Assembly (NCBI GenBank): GCA_028873865.1
Contig: JAPPNI010000026.1
Coordinates: 62,001-126,000, forward strand
DNA length: 64,000 bases
Direction of reading: 5' to 3'
From: Chloroflexota bacterium
GTDB taxonomy: Bacteria > Chloroflexota > Dehalococcoidia > Bin125
This document shows positions 17,191 to 26,506 of the stretch, piece by piece. Position 1 is the stretch's first letter; the number at the start of each line of letters is the position of its first letter. Under the pieces are notes generated by a model. That model was given only the letters and a program-made list of their open reading frames with translations. It searched no databases and was not told the DNA's origin. Both the position numbers and the translations under genes were made by a program.

Positions 17191-19668
17191 ATGACGAGTG
17201 AGGCGTCGGACACGCTGTTGGGCGGAGTGCGGGTGATCGACCTGGCGACCTCGCGGGCGGAGATGACCGGCCGGGTGCTCGCCGACATGGGCGCTGAGGT
17301 GATCAAGGTTGAGCCGCCGTGGGGGACGCCGTCGCGCGAGATGCCGCCGTTCAGCGACGAGGACCCTGATCGGTCGCTCTACTGGGCGGCGATGGGGCTG
17401 GGCAAACACAGCGTGATCATCGATTTGGACGACGAGCAGGGCCGAGCGGACTTCCGGGCATTGCTCGCCACGGCCGACGTCCTGATCGAGTCGTTCGATC
17501 CGGGCACGATGGCCGGCTGGGGTCTGGGTTATGAGGATGTCAAGGATGGACATCCTGACCTGATCTATGTGTCGGTTACGCCTTACGGTCAGGACGGACC
17601 GTGGGCCGATCGGCCGGCGACGGAGTTGACGATTGAGTCGGCGGGCGGACTGGTCGGGTTGCAGGGCGAGGGCGATCGACCGCCGGTGCCGGTGGGATAT
17701 CCGCAGGCGGCGATTCACGCCGGCGTGCAGGCGGCGGCGGATACGTCGATTGCGCTGCGCGAGCGGGATCTGTCCGGAAGGGGACAGCATCTCGACGTCT
17801 CGATGCAGGCGGCGATCGTCTGGACTTTGATGCACGCGACCGGTTTTCCGCCGAACACGGGGGGCGATCCTCCCGGTACGTGCGCCGATCGGGCGGTGTC
17901 GGCGCCGGAAGGTCCAGCGGTGTTTCCGATCCACCGCTGCGCCGACGGGTACGTGACGTTCAATATCGTCCCGGGCGGACTGGGGCTTCGGCATTCGACG
18001 AAGGTGCTGAAGTGGATCGCGGAATGCGGCGAGTTGACGGGCGAGTTGGAGGGCGCGGACATCGACGAATGGGCGGCTGAGCTGGGGCGATCCGCGATGG
18101 AGGATCCGGCCAAGGCGGGTCGGATGATGGTCGAGGCCAACGTCAACCTGCATGAGTTCGTGGCCAAGCGGACGATGGCGGAGTGCTATGCGCGGGCGGT
18201 GAAGGACGGGTTCATGCTGGCGCCGCTCTACACGGTGGAGGACATCGCCAAGGACAAGCATCTGGAGGCGCGGGAATACTGGGTGGAGCTGGAGGGCAAG
18301 CGCTATCCGGGACCGTTTGCGAAGCTGTCGGAGACGCCGCTGCAGTTGATCCGACCGGCTCCGACGCTGGGGCAGGATCAACATCTGTTGGCCGAGGTTG
18401 GAAGGGCACCCAAGCGTTCGGCTCCACCGCCCAGGTCATCGAATGGGGCCCGGGGCGAAGAGGGCGGCGCGTTGAGCGGCGTTAAGATCGCCGACTTCGC
18501 CTGGGTTGGGGTGGGGCCGTTGATCTCGAAGTCGATGGCCGACCACGGCGCGATGGTGGTCCACATCGAGTCGGCGACACGTCCCGACGTGCTGCGGCTG
18601 GCGCCTCCATTCAAGGACAACGTTCCCGGAATGGACCGCGCCCAGTTCATGGCCAACTTCAACTCGTCCAAACTTGGCGTTGCGCTGCGGCTCGACACCG
18701 AGCAGGGGTTGTCCTACGCCAGGCAACTGGTCGACTGGGCCGACGTGGTGGTGGAGTCGTTTACGCCAGGCACGCTGAAGCGGTTCGGTCTGGACTACGC
18801 GACGCTGAGCGCGGAACGTCCCGAGATCATCATGCTCAGCACTTGCCTGCGCGGGCAGTGGGGTCCGGAATCGAGCTATGCAGGATTTGGCTTGCAGGGC
18901 GCTTGCCTGTCCGGCTTGCACCGGATTACGGGTTGGCCCGACCGCCAGCCGTCGGGCACGTGGGGCGCGTACACCGATTTCATCAATCCGCGTTTCGGTT
19001 CCGGCGTGCTCGCCGCGGCGATTCGTTACCGCGACCAAACGGGTCGTGGCCAGTACATCGACCTGGCGCAGACCGAGGCTGGCATCCACTTCGGCGCTCC
19101 CTTGCTGCTCGACTACTTCGAGAACGGAAGGATCGCCGAGGCGCCGGGGCACGGCTCGCTGTACGCCGCGCCCAACGGCGTGTTCCGCGTGGGAGACGAG
19201 GAGCGCTACGTGGCGATCGCGACCGAGACGGCCGAGCAGTGGCGAGCGTTACGTGACGCGACCGGCCTTGAGAACTGGTCGGGCAGTGAGTATGACGATC
19301 TCGCGGCGCGCATCTCGGCCAAGGCGGAGATCGAGGCGACACTGGCTGCGTGGTGCGCGCCGCAGTCCGCTGATGCGGTGGTCGGTGCGCTCACGGCGGC
19401 GGGTGTACCGGCCTCGATGGTCGAGTGGCCCTCGGATCTCTACGAGGATCCTCAGCTCACGCATCGAGAGTTCTTTGTCACGCTCGATCACTCGGTCATG
19501 GGACCGACGCCGTATGACGGTCTGGTGACCAGGTTCTCCGGCGGGACAGCGCGCTTGCGACGGGCCGCGCCGGCGATCGGTGAGCACACGCACCAGGTGC
19601 TCTCGGAGATCCTGTCTGTGCCCGACGATGAGATTACCGATGCGCTCGTCGCCGGAGCGCTGCAGTAG
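17191..19668 (+). CDS. Fused tandem CaiB/BaiF CoA-transferase (two domains)
   Basis: About 825 aa, double the usual 400, because two full family III CoA-transferase domains are fused. Domain 1 (about 8-400) begins LLGGVRVIDLATSRAEMTGR with LADMGAEVIKVEPP and YVSVTPYGQDGPWADRPATE. Domain 2 (about 430-820) begins LSGVKIADFAWVGVGPLISK with ADHGAMVVHIESATRPD and IIMLSTCLRGQWGP. These enzymes are normally interlocked dimers, so the fusion probably makes an internal pseudo-dimer, perhaps with one degenerate active site. The ATG at 17191 has GGAG 7 nt upstream. It lies upstream of the Ltp2-like/DUF35 pair, suggesting CoA activation for the same pathway. Confidence 0.9.
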   Translation: MTSEASDTLLGGVRVIDLATSRAEMTGRVLADMGAEVIKVEPPWGTPSREMPPFSDEDPDRSLYWAAMGLGKHSVIIDLDDEQGRADFRALLATADVLIESFDPGTMAGWGLGYEDVKDGHPDLIYVSVTPYGQDGPWADRPATELTIESAGGLVGLQGEGDRPPVPVGYPQAAIHAGVQAAADTSIALRERDLSGRGQHLDVSMQAAIVWTLMHATGFPPNTGGDPPGTCADRAVSAPEGPAVFPIHRCADGYVTFNIVPGGLGLRHSTKVLKWIAECGELTGELEGADIDEWAAELGRSAMEDPAKAGRMMVEANVNLHEFVAKRTMAECYARAVKDGFMLAPLYTVEDIAKDKHLEAREYWVELEGKRYPGPFAKLSETPLQLIRPAPTLGQDQHLLAEVGRAPKRSAPPPRSSNGARGEEGGALSGVKIADFAWVGVGPLISKSMADHGAMVVHIESATRPDVLRLAPPFKDNVPGMDRAQFMANFNSSKLGVALRLDTEQGLSYARQLVDWADVVVESFTPGTLKRFGLDYATLSAERPEIIMLSTCLRGQWGPESSYAGFGLQGACLSGLHRITGWPDRQPSGTWGAYTDFINPRFGSGVLAAAIRYRDQTGRGQYIDLAQTEAGIHFGAPLLLDYFENGRIAEAPGHGSLYAAPNGVFRVGDEERYVAIATETAEQWRALRDATGLENWSGSEYDDLAARISAKAEIEATLAAWCAPQSADAVVGALTAAGVPASMVEWPSDLYEDPQLTHREFFVTLDHSVMGPTPYDGLVTRFSGGTARLRRAAPAIGEHTHQVLSEILSVPDDEITDALVAGALQ

Positions 19669-19744
19669 CCGGCTGGGACAGCCACTGTTCCGACATTGGG
19701 GCGTTTGGGCACCAAGTTGACGCTAGGCGGAAGGTGGTGGAAAC

Positions 19745-19779
19745 GGCGAGATACCCGCGGCAAGCGCGGGTATGACGGA
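19745..19779 (-). repeat. REP-like 35-bp palindromic element, copy A
   Basis: Read on the reverse strand: TCCGTC, stem ATACCCGCG, loop CTTGC, stem CGCGGGTAT, CTCGCC. It matches the element at 53531-53565 at all but two positions. Those two are the paired third stem bases (A/T here, T/A there), so the hairpin is preserved by a compensatory change. It lies in the 174-bp gap between the fused CoA-transferase and the thiolase-like gene. The type resembles REP/BIME-type dispersed intergenic palindromes. Confidence 0.85.
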
Positions 19780-19842
19780 TCTGATTGAGGCGACCATCAT
19801 CTAAACTGCCTGCGTAACGCGGCACTGGGAAGGACTTCAGAT

Positions 19843-21024
19843 ATGGGTAACCGCACGATGCGCGGCGAAGTAGCGATCATCGGCGTCGGGGAGACGACGT
19901 ACTACAAGCGCGGTCGCTCGCCGGATCCCGAGTTCAAGCTCGTGATCGAGGCGATCCTCAAGGCCAGCGCCGACGCGGGGATCGACCCGCGTGAGATTGA
20001 TGGCTTTGCCTCGTACTCCAACGACCGCAATGACCCGTCGCGGATCGCGGCGGCGCTTGACATCAAGGATCTGCGCTTCTCCAACATGGAATGGGGCGGA
20101 GGCGGTGGCGGCGGCTCAGCGGCCTGCGCTCACGCGGCGTCGGCAGTGGCGACCGGCCTGGCCGACACCGTGGTCGTCTTCCGCGGACTGGCGCAGGGAC
20201 AGTTCGGCCGCTTCGGTCAGGGCGCTCGCGTACCGCACGTGCGCGGCGACCAGGCTTATACGGCGCCGTACGGGTTGATGTCGCCGGCGCAGTCGTTCGC
20301 CATGCGGATTCATCGCTTGTACGAGGACCATGGCATCACCCAGGACACGCTCAAGGCGTGCTCGCTGGCTTCCTATCACCACGCGCAGAACAACCCGCGC
20401 GCGGTCATGTACGGCCGTCCGCTGACGCCTGAGGACTACGACGCCTCGCGTTGGATCGTGGAGCCGTTCCACCTGTTCGACTGCTGCCAGGAGAATGACG
20501 GCGCGGCGGCGATGATCTTCGTCTCGGCCGACCGGGCCAAGGACTACGCGAAGACGCCGGTGTACTTCCTCGGCGGCGCGGTCGGCTCCGGCAACCGCGC
20601 CGGCTCCGGGTCGCACAACGCGACGGACTACGCGACTTCCAACTTCAAGACGGTGGCGCCGCGCATGTACGACATGGCGCAGGTCAAGCCGGAAGAGGTC
20701 GACGTGGCGCAGGTCTACGAGAACTTCACCGGCGGCGTGGTGATGAGCATCATCGAGCATGGCCTGACGACTTACGAAGAGGCGAACGAGTTCATCACGT
20801 TCGAGAACCTGACGGCGCCGAACGGCAAGATGCCGATCAACACGAGCGGCGGCAACCTGGCCGAGTGCTACATGCATGGTCTGGAACTGAACATCGAGGC
20901 CGTGCGCCAGGTGCGCGGCGAATCCTGCAACCAGGTCGACGACGTGAACGTCTCGCTGGTCGCGTCGGGTCCGATGGTGACCCCGGTGTCCGACATGATC
21001 GTCGGTTCTGAGGCGGTGCTCTAA
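19843..21024 (+). CDS. Thiolase-fold protein, Ltp2/SCPx-like aldolase candidate
   Basis: A 393-aa thiolase superfamily protein. The N-terminal half starts RGEVAIIGVGETTYYKR. The segment that normally carries the nucleophilic Cys reads GGGGGGGSAACAHAASAVAT, without the NxxCxSG context, so classical thiolysis is unlikely. The C-terminal motifs VAQVYENFTGGVVMSIIEHG and GGNLAECYMHGLELNIEAVR match the Ltp2-type lipid-transfer/aldolase branch, in which tyrosines at these two places are used instead of Cys. Its stop overlaps the start of a DUF35 gene (TAATG), as expected for an Ltp2-ChsH2(DUF35)-type complex. Likely role: retro-aldol cleavage of a beta-hydroxyacyl-CoA side chain; the substrate is unknown. 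Confidence 0.82.
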   Translation: MGNRTMRGEVAIIGVGETTYYKRGRSPDPEFKLVIEAILKASADAGIDPREIDGFASYSNDRNDPSRIAAALDIKDLRFSNMEWGGGGGGGSAACAHAASAVATGLADTVVVFRGLAQGQFGRFGQGARVPHVRGDQAYTAPYGLMSPAQSFAMRIHRLYEDHGITQDTLKACSLASYHHAQNNPRAVMYGRPLTPEDYDASRWIVEPFHLFDCCQENDGAAAMIFVSADRAKDYAKTPVYFLGGAVGSGNRAGSGSHNATDYATSNFKTVAPRMYDMAQVKPEEVDVAQVYENFTGGVVMSIIEHGLTTYEEANEFITFENLTAPNGKMPINTSGGNLAECYMHGLELNIEAVRQVRGESCNQVDDVNVSLVASGPMVTPVSDMIVGSEAVL

Positions 21025-21482
21025 TGGCGAATCCCGGAGCGTACTACCTGGGCGAGGGCATGCCCGCGCCCGCGCCTGCGATCGACGGGCTCGATACCGA
21101 ATACTGGGAGGCGGTCAAGCGGCACGAGTTGCTCGTGCAGAACTGCAATACATGCGACCGTCCCCAATTTGGCCCAGAGTGGAACTGCCATCGCTGCCAC
21201 TCCTTCGACCTTGGCTGGAAGCCGGTCGAAGGCAACGGTCGGATCTATTCGTGGGAGCGCGTCTGGCACCCGGTGCATCCGGCGCTGCAAGACTCGTGCC
21301 CTTACCTCGTCGTCCTGGTCGAGTTGCCGAACCACGAGAACGTGCGGATGGTCGGCAACCTTGTCGGCGACCCGATGCAGACGGTCGAGATCGGCGCGGA
21401 AGTTCAGCCTGTCTTTGAGGACCACGAGGGAAGCGACGAAGTCGACCCGTTCACCCTGGTTCACTGGGAAGTGGTCGAGTAG
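21024..21482 (+). CDS. DUF35 / OB-fold zinc-ribbon acyl-CoA-associated protein
   Basis: A 152-aa protein. An N-terminal helix is followed by a rubredoxin-like zinc ribbon (LLVQNCNTCDRPQFGPEWNC then HRC, two CxxC pairs) and an OB-fold beta barrel (GRIYSWERVWHP...YLVVLVELP). DUF35 proteins bind acyl-CoA and pair with thiolase-fold enzymes. In steroid degradation the DUF35 domain of ChsH2 is needed for Ltp2 aldolase stability and activity. The start shares one base with the preceding stop, so the two are translationally coupled and probably form a complex. The stop is 9 bp from the convergent PEP carboxylase stop. Confidence 0.88.
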   Translation: MANPGAYYLGEGMPAPAPAIDGLDTEYWEAVKRHELLVQNCNTCDRPQFGPEWNCHRCHSFDLGWKPVEGNGRIYSWERVWHPVHPALQDSCPYLVVLVELPNHENVRMVGNLVGDPMQTVEIGAEVQPVFEDHEGSDEVDPFTLVHWEVVE

Positions 21483-21491
21483 CCGGGTCCT

Positions 21492-24374
21492 CTAGCCGGT
21501 GTTGCGCAGCCCGGCGGCGACGCCGTTGACGCTGCGCAGGATCGCTTCCAGTGTCTCCGCGTACTCGGGATCGTTTTCGGGGAGATCACGGATCCGGCTG
21601 AGCAGCTCGACCTGGAGGAAGCTCAGCGCGTCGACGTACGGGTTGCGCAGGTCGATTGAACGCTGAAGCACCGGGGTTCCGTCCAGGAGTCGTTCCTGGT
21701 CGGACAGCCGGTTCACCATTCGGACCGTCCGCTGGAACTCCTCGCTCAGCCGTCCGAAGGTGCGCAGGTCGCGGTCGCCGTCGCCGAGAGTTCGGGCGTA
21801 GTGCTCGGCGACATCGAAGTCGGCCTTGGCCAGGACCATCTCGACGTTCGAGAGCAGCGTGGCGAAGAACGGCCAGCGAACGCGCATGTCACGCAGCAGC
21901 GATTCGCCGGCTTCGCCGTGTTTCTGGATGAACTGTTCAATCGCGGTGCCGACGCCCATCCATCCGGTGATCACATGGCGGGTCTGCATCCAGGCGAAGA
22001 CCCAGGGGATGGCCCGCAGCGAGGTCAATGACGCGTCCGACCCCGGCCGGAATGTCGGGCGTGAGCCGATGGCGAGGTTGCCGAGCATGCCGATCGGCGT
22101 GACGCGCTGGAAGTAGGCGTGCAGGTCGGCGTCGTCGACTACGTTCGTCCGGTAGGCTCGCTCCGCTGTCGCGGACAGCTCGTCCATCGCGGCGTGATAG
22201 CGTTCCAGCTCGCGGTCGGGCGTGTGGTCGTGATCGTGATCGAAGCGCTTGACCAACGATGCGGCCAACGTCTGCTCGAGGTTCCACCTGGCCAGGCCGG
22301 GCATACCGTAGGTGAACTGGATCATCTCGCCCTGCTCGGTGAACTTGATCCCGCCTTCGGTCGTATGCGGCGGCAGCGCGAGGATCGCGTCGTGCGAGGG
22401 CCCGCCGCCTCGGCTGACCGTGCCGCCGCGTCCGTGGAAGAACATCAAGTCGATGCCCGCCTCGCGCGCGACCTCGTGCATCAGGTCCTGGGCCCGGTAA
22501 AGGCCCCAGAGCGAGGGCAGGACGCCGGCGTCCTTGGCCGAGTCGGAGTAGCCGACCATGACCTCCTGCCGGTCGTTGTGAGCCTTGAGGTGTCGCCGAT
22601 AGGCGCCGTGCCTGAAGAGCGAGCGGAGGACCGAGGGCGCGCGATCGAGGTCAGCGACTCGCTCGAACAGCGGCGCGATCCGGATTCGCCCGCCCGGTGC
22701 GCGGAGATTGATGTCGTTGAGACCGGCCTGACGTGCCAGGAGCACCGGGGCGAGCACGTCGGCGGCGTGTTCGGACATCGAGACGATGCAGGTCTGCATC
22801 GCCTCCTCGCCGCAGATGCGCTGAATCCTCCGAGCCGTGCGGAAGCGACGCAGGGTGTCGTCGTCGTGGGTGGACATTGCGTGTCCGACGGGGAAGTAGT
22901 CGCGGTCCAGTTCGCCGGCGAGGAACGCCTCCTGCTGGTCGCGACTGAGCTCGAGATAGCTGCCGCCCGGCGGTTGAATGTCCAGGCCCTGCAGCACCGC
23001 GTCGGCTGCCTCGTGGAAGCGATTGGCGTGATCGCGGATGTCGAGCGCCGCGAGATGGAAGCCGAACGCCCGCGCGCGGTCGATCAGCGGCTGGACGACG
23101 GTCTCGGCGCCGGCGGTGGCTCCGTGAAGCCGCAGGCTTCCGGCGATCGCTTCGAGGTCTTCAACGAAGTCGGCGGCGGAGTCGTAGGGAAGGCCGTCGG
23201 GTTCGGTGGTGGCCAGGCGAGCGTCGTGGATATTGACTGCCCGCGTGTCGAGCAGGGCGTAGTCGGCCTCAAGGGTCGCCTGCAGGCGGGCCGCCATGTA
23301 GCGGATCTTGTGCCGGTAGCGCTCAGCGGCGTTGCGCCGCTCGAGACGCTCGGTCACGCGCGGCATCCGACGGGCATCTCGCTGCAACGATTCCTCCAGA
23401 GACGCCGAGGTCGCCACTCTGCGGACCGAGTGCAGGAGCAAACCGTCCATATCTCTGACTGCCTGCAGGTGCAGCCTGAGTACCTGGGCTCGCATCGTGA
23501 GGGCCGTCTGCCAGGTCAGGTCCGGTGTCACGTTGGGGTTGCCGTCGGCGTCGCCGCCCATCCAGGAGCCGAGGACGATCGGCGCGGGTGAATCCTCCGG
23601 GCGCGCTCCGGTGGCGCTACGGAAGCGGCTCGTGACTGCCGGCACGGCATCCCACAGAGTCGTCTCGAAGGTGCGCAGGAGCAGGCGCGACTCTTCGAGC
23701 ACGGTCGGCCGGCGGTAGCGCAGGTGATCGGCCTGCCAGAGACCCTCGATGTGGGTACGGAGCGCGGAGTCGATCTCGTCGAGTTCCGAGGGGATCGCCC
23801 GTTCACGCTCCAGCAGCAGCCGATGCACATCCTGCAGTGTGGTCAGCATGGTCAGGCGCTGTGATTCGGTGGGATGGGCGGTGAACACCGGCTGCAGATG
23901 AATCCCGCTGGCCTGCGCTCGAATCGTGTCCTCGTCGATGCCGCCGGCGAGGAGTTGTTCGACGACCGCGGGGATCGAACGCGGCGCGATCTGCGAGTCG
24001 CTGGAGCGGACTCGACGGCGTCGGATGCGGTGCGTCTCCTCGGCCGTGTTGGTCAGGAGGAAGTAGGTGAGGAAGGCATTGCCGACCTCGGCAGCGAGCC
24101 AGAGCGGCCAGCTTTTGACCAGGCTGACGATCTCAGCCGTGAGTTGGGGCTCGGGCTCCTGGCGAACTCCGCGGCGTCGCTGGGCGAGGCCGCGAAGCTC
24201 CTCGACGGCATTGAACACTTCCTCGCCGTCAACCGTGCGGATCGTGTTGCCGAGCAGACTGCTGAGGAGTCGCACGTCGGCGGCCAGCGGTGCATCGACC
24301 CTGGCTCGATCGTGGTTCGGGCGCGGCGTGGTTGGAGTAGAAGCCTGCGCGTGTTCCTCAGGCGAACCCACCAT
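21492..24374 (-). CDS. ppc: Phosphoenolpyruvate carboxylase
   Basis: About 960 aa, full-length bacterial-type PEPC (PEP + HCO3- to oxaloacetate + Pi), an anaplerotic enzyme. Motifs: VFTAHPTESQRLTMLTTL (catalytic His), GSWMGGDADGNPNVTPD, GYSDSAKDAGVLPSLWGLY, FFHGRGGTVSRGGGPSHDAI (catalytic HGRGGxxxRGG), FTEQGEMIQFTYG, WVFAWMQTRHVITGWMGVG, and the conserved C-terminal GLRNTG. The ATG at 24374 (MVGSPEEH) is preferred, with GGATGG about 8 nt upstream; a GTG at 24419 would add 15 residues without a ribosome-binding site. Divergent from the S9 peptidase. Confidence 0.95.
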   Translation of the reverse strand: MVGSPEEHAQASTPTTPRPNHDRARVDAPLAADVRLLSSLLGNTIRTVDGEEVFNAVEELRGLAQRRRGVRQEPEPQLTAEIVSLVKSWPLWLAAEVGNAFLTYFLLTNTAEETHRIRRRRVRSSDSQIAPRSIPAVVEQLLAGGIDEDTIRAQASGIHLQPVFTAHPTESQRLTMLTTLQDVHRLLLERERAIPSELDEIDSALRTHIEGLWQADHLRYRRPTVLEESRLLLRTFETTLWDAVPAVTSRFRSATGARPEDSPAPIVLGSWMGGDADGNPNVTPDLTWQTALTMRAQVLRLHLQAVRDMDGLLLHSVRRVATSASLEESLQRDARRMPRVTERLERRNAAERYRHKIRYMAARLQATLEADYALLDTRAVNIHDARLATTEPDGLPYDSAADFVEDLEAIAGSLRLHGATAGAETVVQPLIDRARAFGFHLAALDIRDHANRFHEAADAVLQGLDIQPPGGSYLELSRDQQEAFLAGELDRDYFPVGHAMSTHDDDTLRRFRTARRIQRICGEEAMQTCIVSMSEHAADVLAPVLLARQAGLNDINLRAPGGRIRIAPLFERVADLDRAPSVLRSLFRHGAYRRHLKAHNDRQEVMVGYSDSAKDAGVLPSLWGLYRAQDLMHEVAREAGIDLMFFHGRGGTVSRGGGPSHDAILALPPHTTEGGIKFTEQGEMIQFTYGMPGLARWNLEQTLAASLVKRFDHDHDHTPDRELERYHAAMDELSATAERAYRTNVVDDADLHAYFQRVTPIGMLGNLAIGSRPTFRPGSDASLTSLRAIPWVFAWMQTRHVITGWMGVGTAIEQFIQKHGEAGESLLRDMRVRWPFFATLLSNVEMVLAKADFDVAEHYARTLGDGDRDLRTFGRLSEEFQRTVRMVNRLSDQERLLDGTPVLQRSIDLRNPYVDALSFLQVELLSRIRDLPENDPEYAETLEAILRSVNGVAAGLRNTG

Positions 24375-24463
24375 GTGACACCATCCGTGACGCCCACTCT
24401 TGAGGGCCAGATCCGGCACGTCGCATACGATTGTTGCAGGTTTTCAGCGAGGGATGGGCAACG

Positions 24464-26506
24464 ATGAGTGAACAGTCCGACGAACCAGTTACGGCACCGT
24501 CCGGCGCCCGGCGAGTTGCACCGTATGGCACCCGGCGAGTTGCGCCTTATGGCGCCCGGCGAGTTGCGCCTTATGGCGCATGGGAATCCCCGATCGCCAC
24601 CGAGATGCTGACGGCTGGCGCGCTGCGCTTTGACGAACTTGATGTGGACGGAGACGATCTCTACTGGGTTGAGTCACGTCCGGACGAACGCGGCCGCTAC
24701 GCGGCGATGCGCTACTCGGCGGACGGCGAGATGACGGAGGTCACGCCGTCGGACCATAGCGCTCGCACGCTGGTGCACGAGTATGGCGGCGGTTCGTTCG
24801 CCGTGTCCAACGGCGTTGGATACTACTCGAACTTCAGTGATCAGCGGCTGTATCGCCGATCGGTGGACGGTTCCGAGGAACCGTTGCTCCTGACTCCTGA
24901 GATCCCCGTGCGCTACGCCGACGCCACGATCGATGAGGCTCGGGGGAGATTGATCTGTGTGGCTGAGGACCACCGGCGTGAGGGTCTGGAGGCCGAGAAC
25001 TACCTGGCGTCGATCCCGACGGACGGCAGCGCCGCCGACTCGACCGAGATCGTCCGGCTGCATGAAGGATTCGACTTCTGTTCATCCCCTCGGCTGAGCC
25101 CCGATGGTCGCCGGCTGGCCTGGATCTGCTGGAACCACCCGAACATGCCCTGGGATGCCACAGAACTGTGGCTGGCGGAAGTGGCGACGGACGGGGCGCT
25201 CCTGTCGCCGCGGCGGATCGCCGGGGACGCCAAGGGCGACGTTTCGATCACCGAGCCGCAGTGGGGACCGGACGGGACCCTGTATTGCGTCTCGGATGAG
25301 TCGGGTTGGTGGAATATCCAACGCTGGGATGGCAGCGAACTGACAGCCGTTCTGACGATGGAGGCGGAGTTCGGCCAACCGCAGTGGGAATTCTCGATGT
25401 CGACCTACGCGGTGATGGACGAGTGCTGCCTCGTGGCGCAGTACGGGAACGCCGATGGCCGAGGGCTGGCCGTGATCGACGTGGAGGAAGGTGAGCTCAG
25501 AGAGCTTGAGACGCCGTTCAACACCTTTGGGTTCTTCACCGCCGCGGTTGGCCCGCGGGCCATCTGCGCCGCGGCTGGACCGGATGTCGGCGCGGCGATC
25601 GTTGCGATCAACGTCGACGACGGCGAGATTGAGACTCTGCGTGCATCTTCCGGGCCCGAGCTTGATCCTGAATACTTCTCCGAAGCCGAGGCGATCTCGT
25701 ATCCCACGACGGGAGGACGAACCTCTCACGCCTACTACTACGCTCCGCGCAATCCGGATTTCGAGGCACCGGAGGGCGAGTTGCCGCCGCTGGTGACGTT
25801 CATTCACGGTGGACCGACCAGCGCGACCAATCCTGGATTCAACCTCGCGATCCAGTACTGGACCACCCGAGGGTTCGCGGTGGTCGACGTCAACTACCGG
25901 GGTTCGACCGGTTACGGCACCGAATATCGACGAGCGCTGAACGGGAACTGGGGCATCGTCGATCGAGAGGACTGCGAAGCGGCGGCCCGGTATCTCGTGG
26001 AGCGAGGCGACGTTGACGGCTCGCGCCTGGCGATACGCGGCGGCTCCGCCGGCGGCTACACGACCCTGGGCGCGCTCACCTTCGGCGATGTCTTCACCGC
26101 CGGGGCTTCGTACTACGGAGTCTCCGATGTCGCTGCCCTGGCCGAAGACACGCACAAGTTCGAATCTCGCTATCTCGACTCCCTGATCGGTCCCTATCCG
26201 GAGCGGGCTGAGCTGTACGAACAGCGCTCGCCGATCCATGCGGTCGACCGGCTGTCCTGCCCGATCATTTTTCTCCAGGGCCTGGAGGACAAGATCGTGC
26301 CGCCGAACCAGGCGGAGCGGATGGTCGATGCGCTGCGCCAGAAAGGGTTGCCGGTCGCTTACCTCGCCTTTGAGGGCGAGCAACACGGCTTCCGCCAGGC
26401 GGCCAACATCCAACGGGCGACGGAGGCGGAGCTGGACTTCTATGGACGCATCTTCGGCTTCTCTCCGGCCGGCGAGATTGAGCCGGTCGAGATCGAGAAT
26501 CTGTAG
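24464..26506 (+). CDS. S9 family (prolyl oligopeptidase/acylaminoacyl-peptidase-like) serine peptidase
   Basis: About 680 aa. An N-terminal beta-propeller (roughly 40-400) with WD/TolB-like repeats (PRLSPDGRRLAWICWNHPNM) precedes an alpha/beta-hydrolase peptidase domain. Catalytic residues by motif: FIHGGPTSA oxyanion loop, RGGSAGGYTTL with S528, GLEDKIVPP with D609, GEQHGFRQ with H641. No signal peptide is visible, so it is cytoplasmic. The N-terminus carries three perfect GARRVAPY-like repeats encoded by 24-bp units just before the family-conserved PYGxWxSPI. The ATG at 24464 follows GAGGGA. The amidase gene starts on the base after its stop. Confidence 0.9.
   Translation: MSEQSDEPVTAPSGARRVAPYGTRRVAPYGARRVAPYGAWESPIATEMLTAGALRFDELDVDGDDLYWVESRPDERGRYAAMRYSADGEMTEVTPSDHSARTLVHEYGGGSFAVSNGVGYYSNFSDQRLYRRSVDGSEEPLLLTPEIPVRYADATIDEARGRLICVAEDHRREGLEAENYLASIPTDGSAADSTEIVRLHEGFDFCSSPRLSPDGRRLAWICWNHPNMPWDATELWLAEVATDGALLSPRRIAGDAKGDVSITEPQWGPDGTLYCVSDESGWWNIQRWDGSELTAVLTMEAEFGQPQWEFSMSTYAVMDECCLVAQYGNADGRGLAVIDVEEGELRELETPFNTFGFFTAAVGPRAICAAAGPDVGAAIVAINVDDGEIETLRASSGPELDPEYFSEAEAISYPTTGGRTSHAYYYAPRNPDFEAPEGELPPLVTFIHGGPTSATNPGFNLAIQYWTTRGFAVVDVNYRGSTGYGTEYRRALNGNWGIVDREDCEAAARYLVERGDVDGSRLAIRGGSAGGYTTLGALTFGDVFTAGASYYGVSDVAALAEDTHKFESRYLDSLIGPYPERAELYEQRSPIHAVDRLSCPIIFLQGLEDKIVPPNQAERMVDALRQKGLPVAYLAFEGEQHGFRQAANIQRATEAELDFYGRIFGFSPAGEIEPVEIENL
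24503..24574 (+). repeat. 24-bp coding minisatellite (three units)
   Basis: Three consecutive 24-bp units (24503-24526, 24527-24550, 24551-24574) differ from each other at only a few positions and encode GARRVAPY, GTRRVAPY, GARRVAPY; a partial fourth unit (GA) follows. The unit length is a multiple of three, so copy-number change keeps the frame. The repeat appears to have amplified the sequence just before the conserved PYGAWESPI of this peptidase family. Confidence 0.92.

Noticed and set aside
22119..23591. A 490-codon open frame antisense to PEP carboxylase.
   Set aside because: The opposite strand encodes a full set of PEPC motifs; the antisense product has no recognisable domain.
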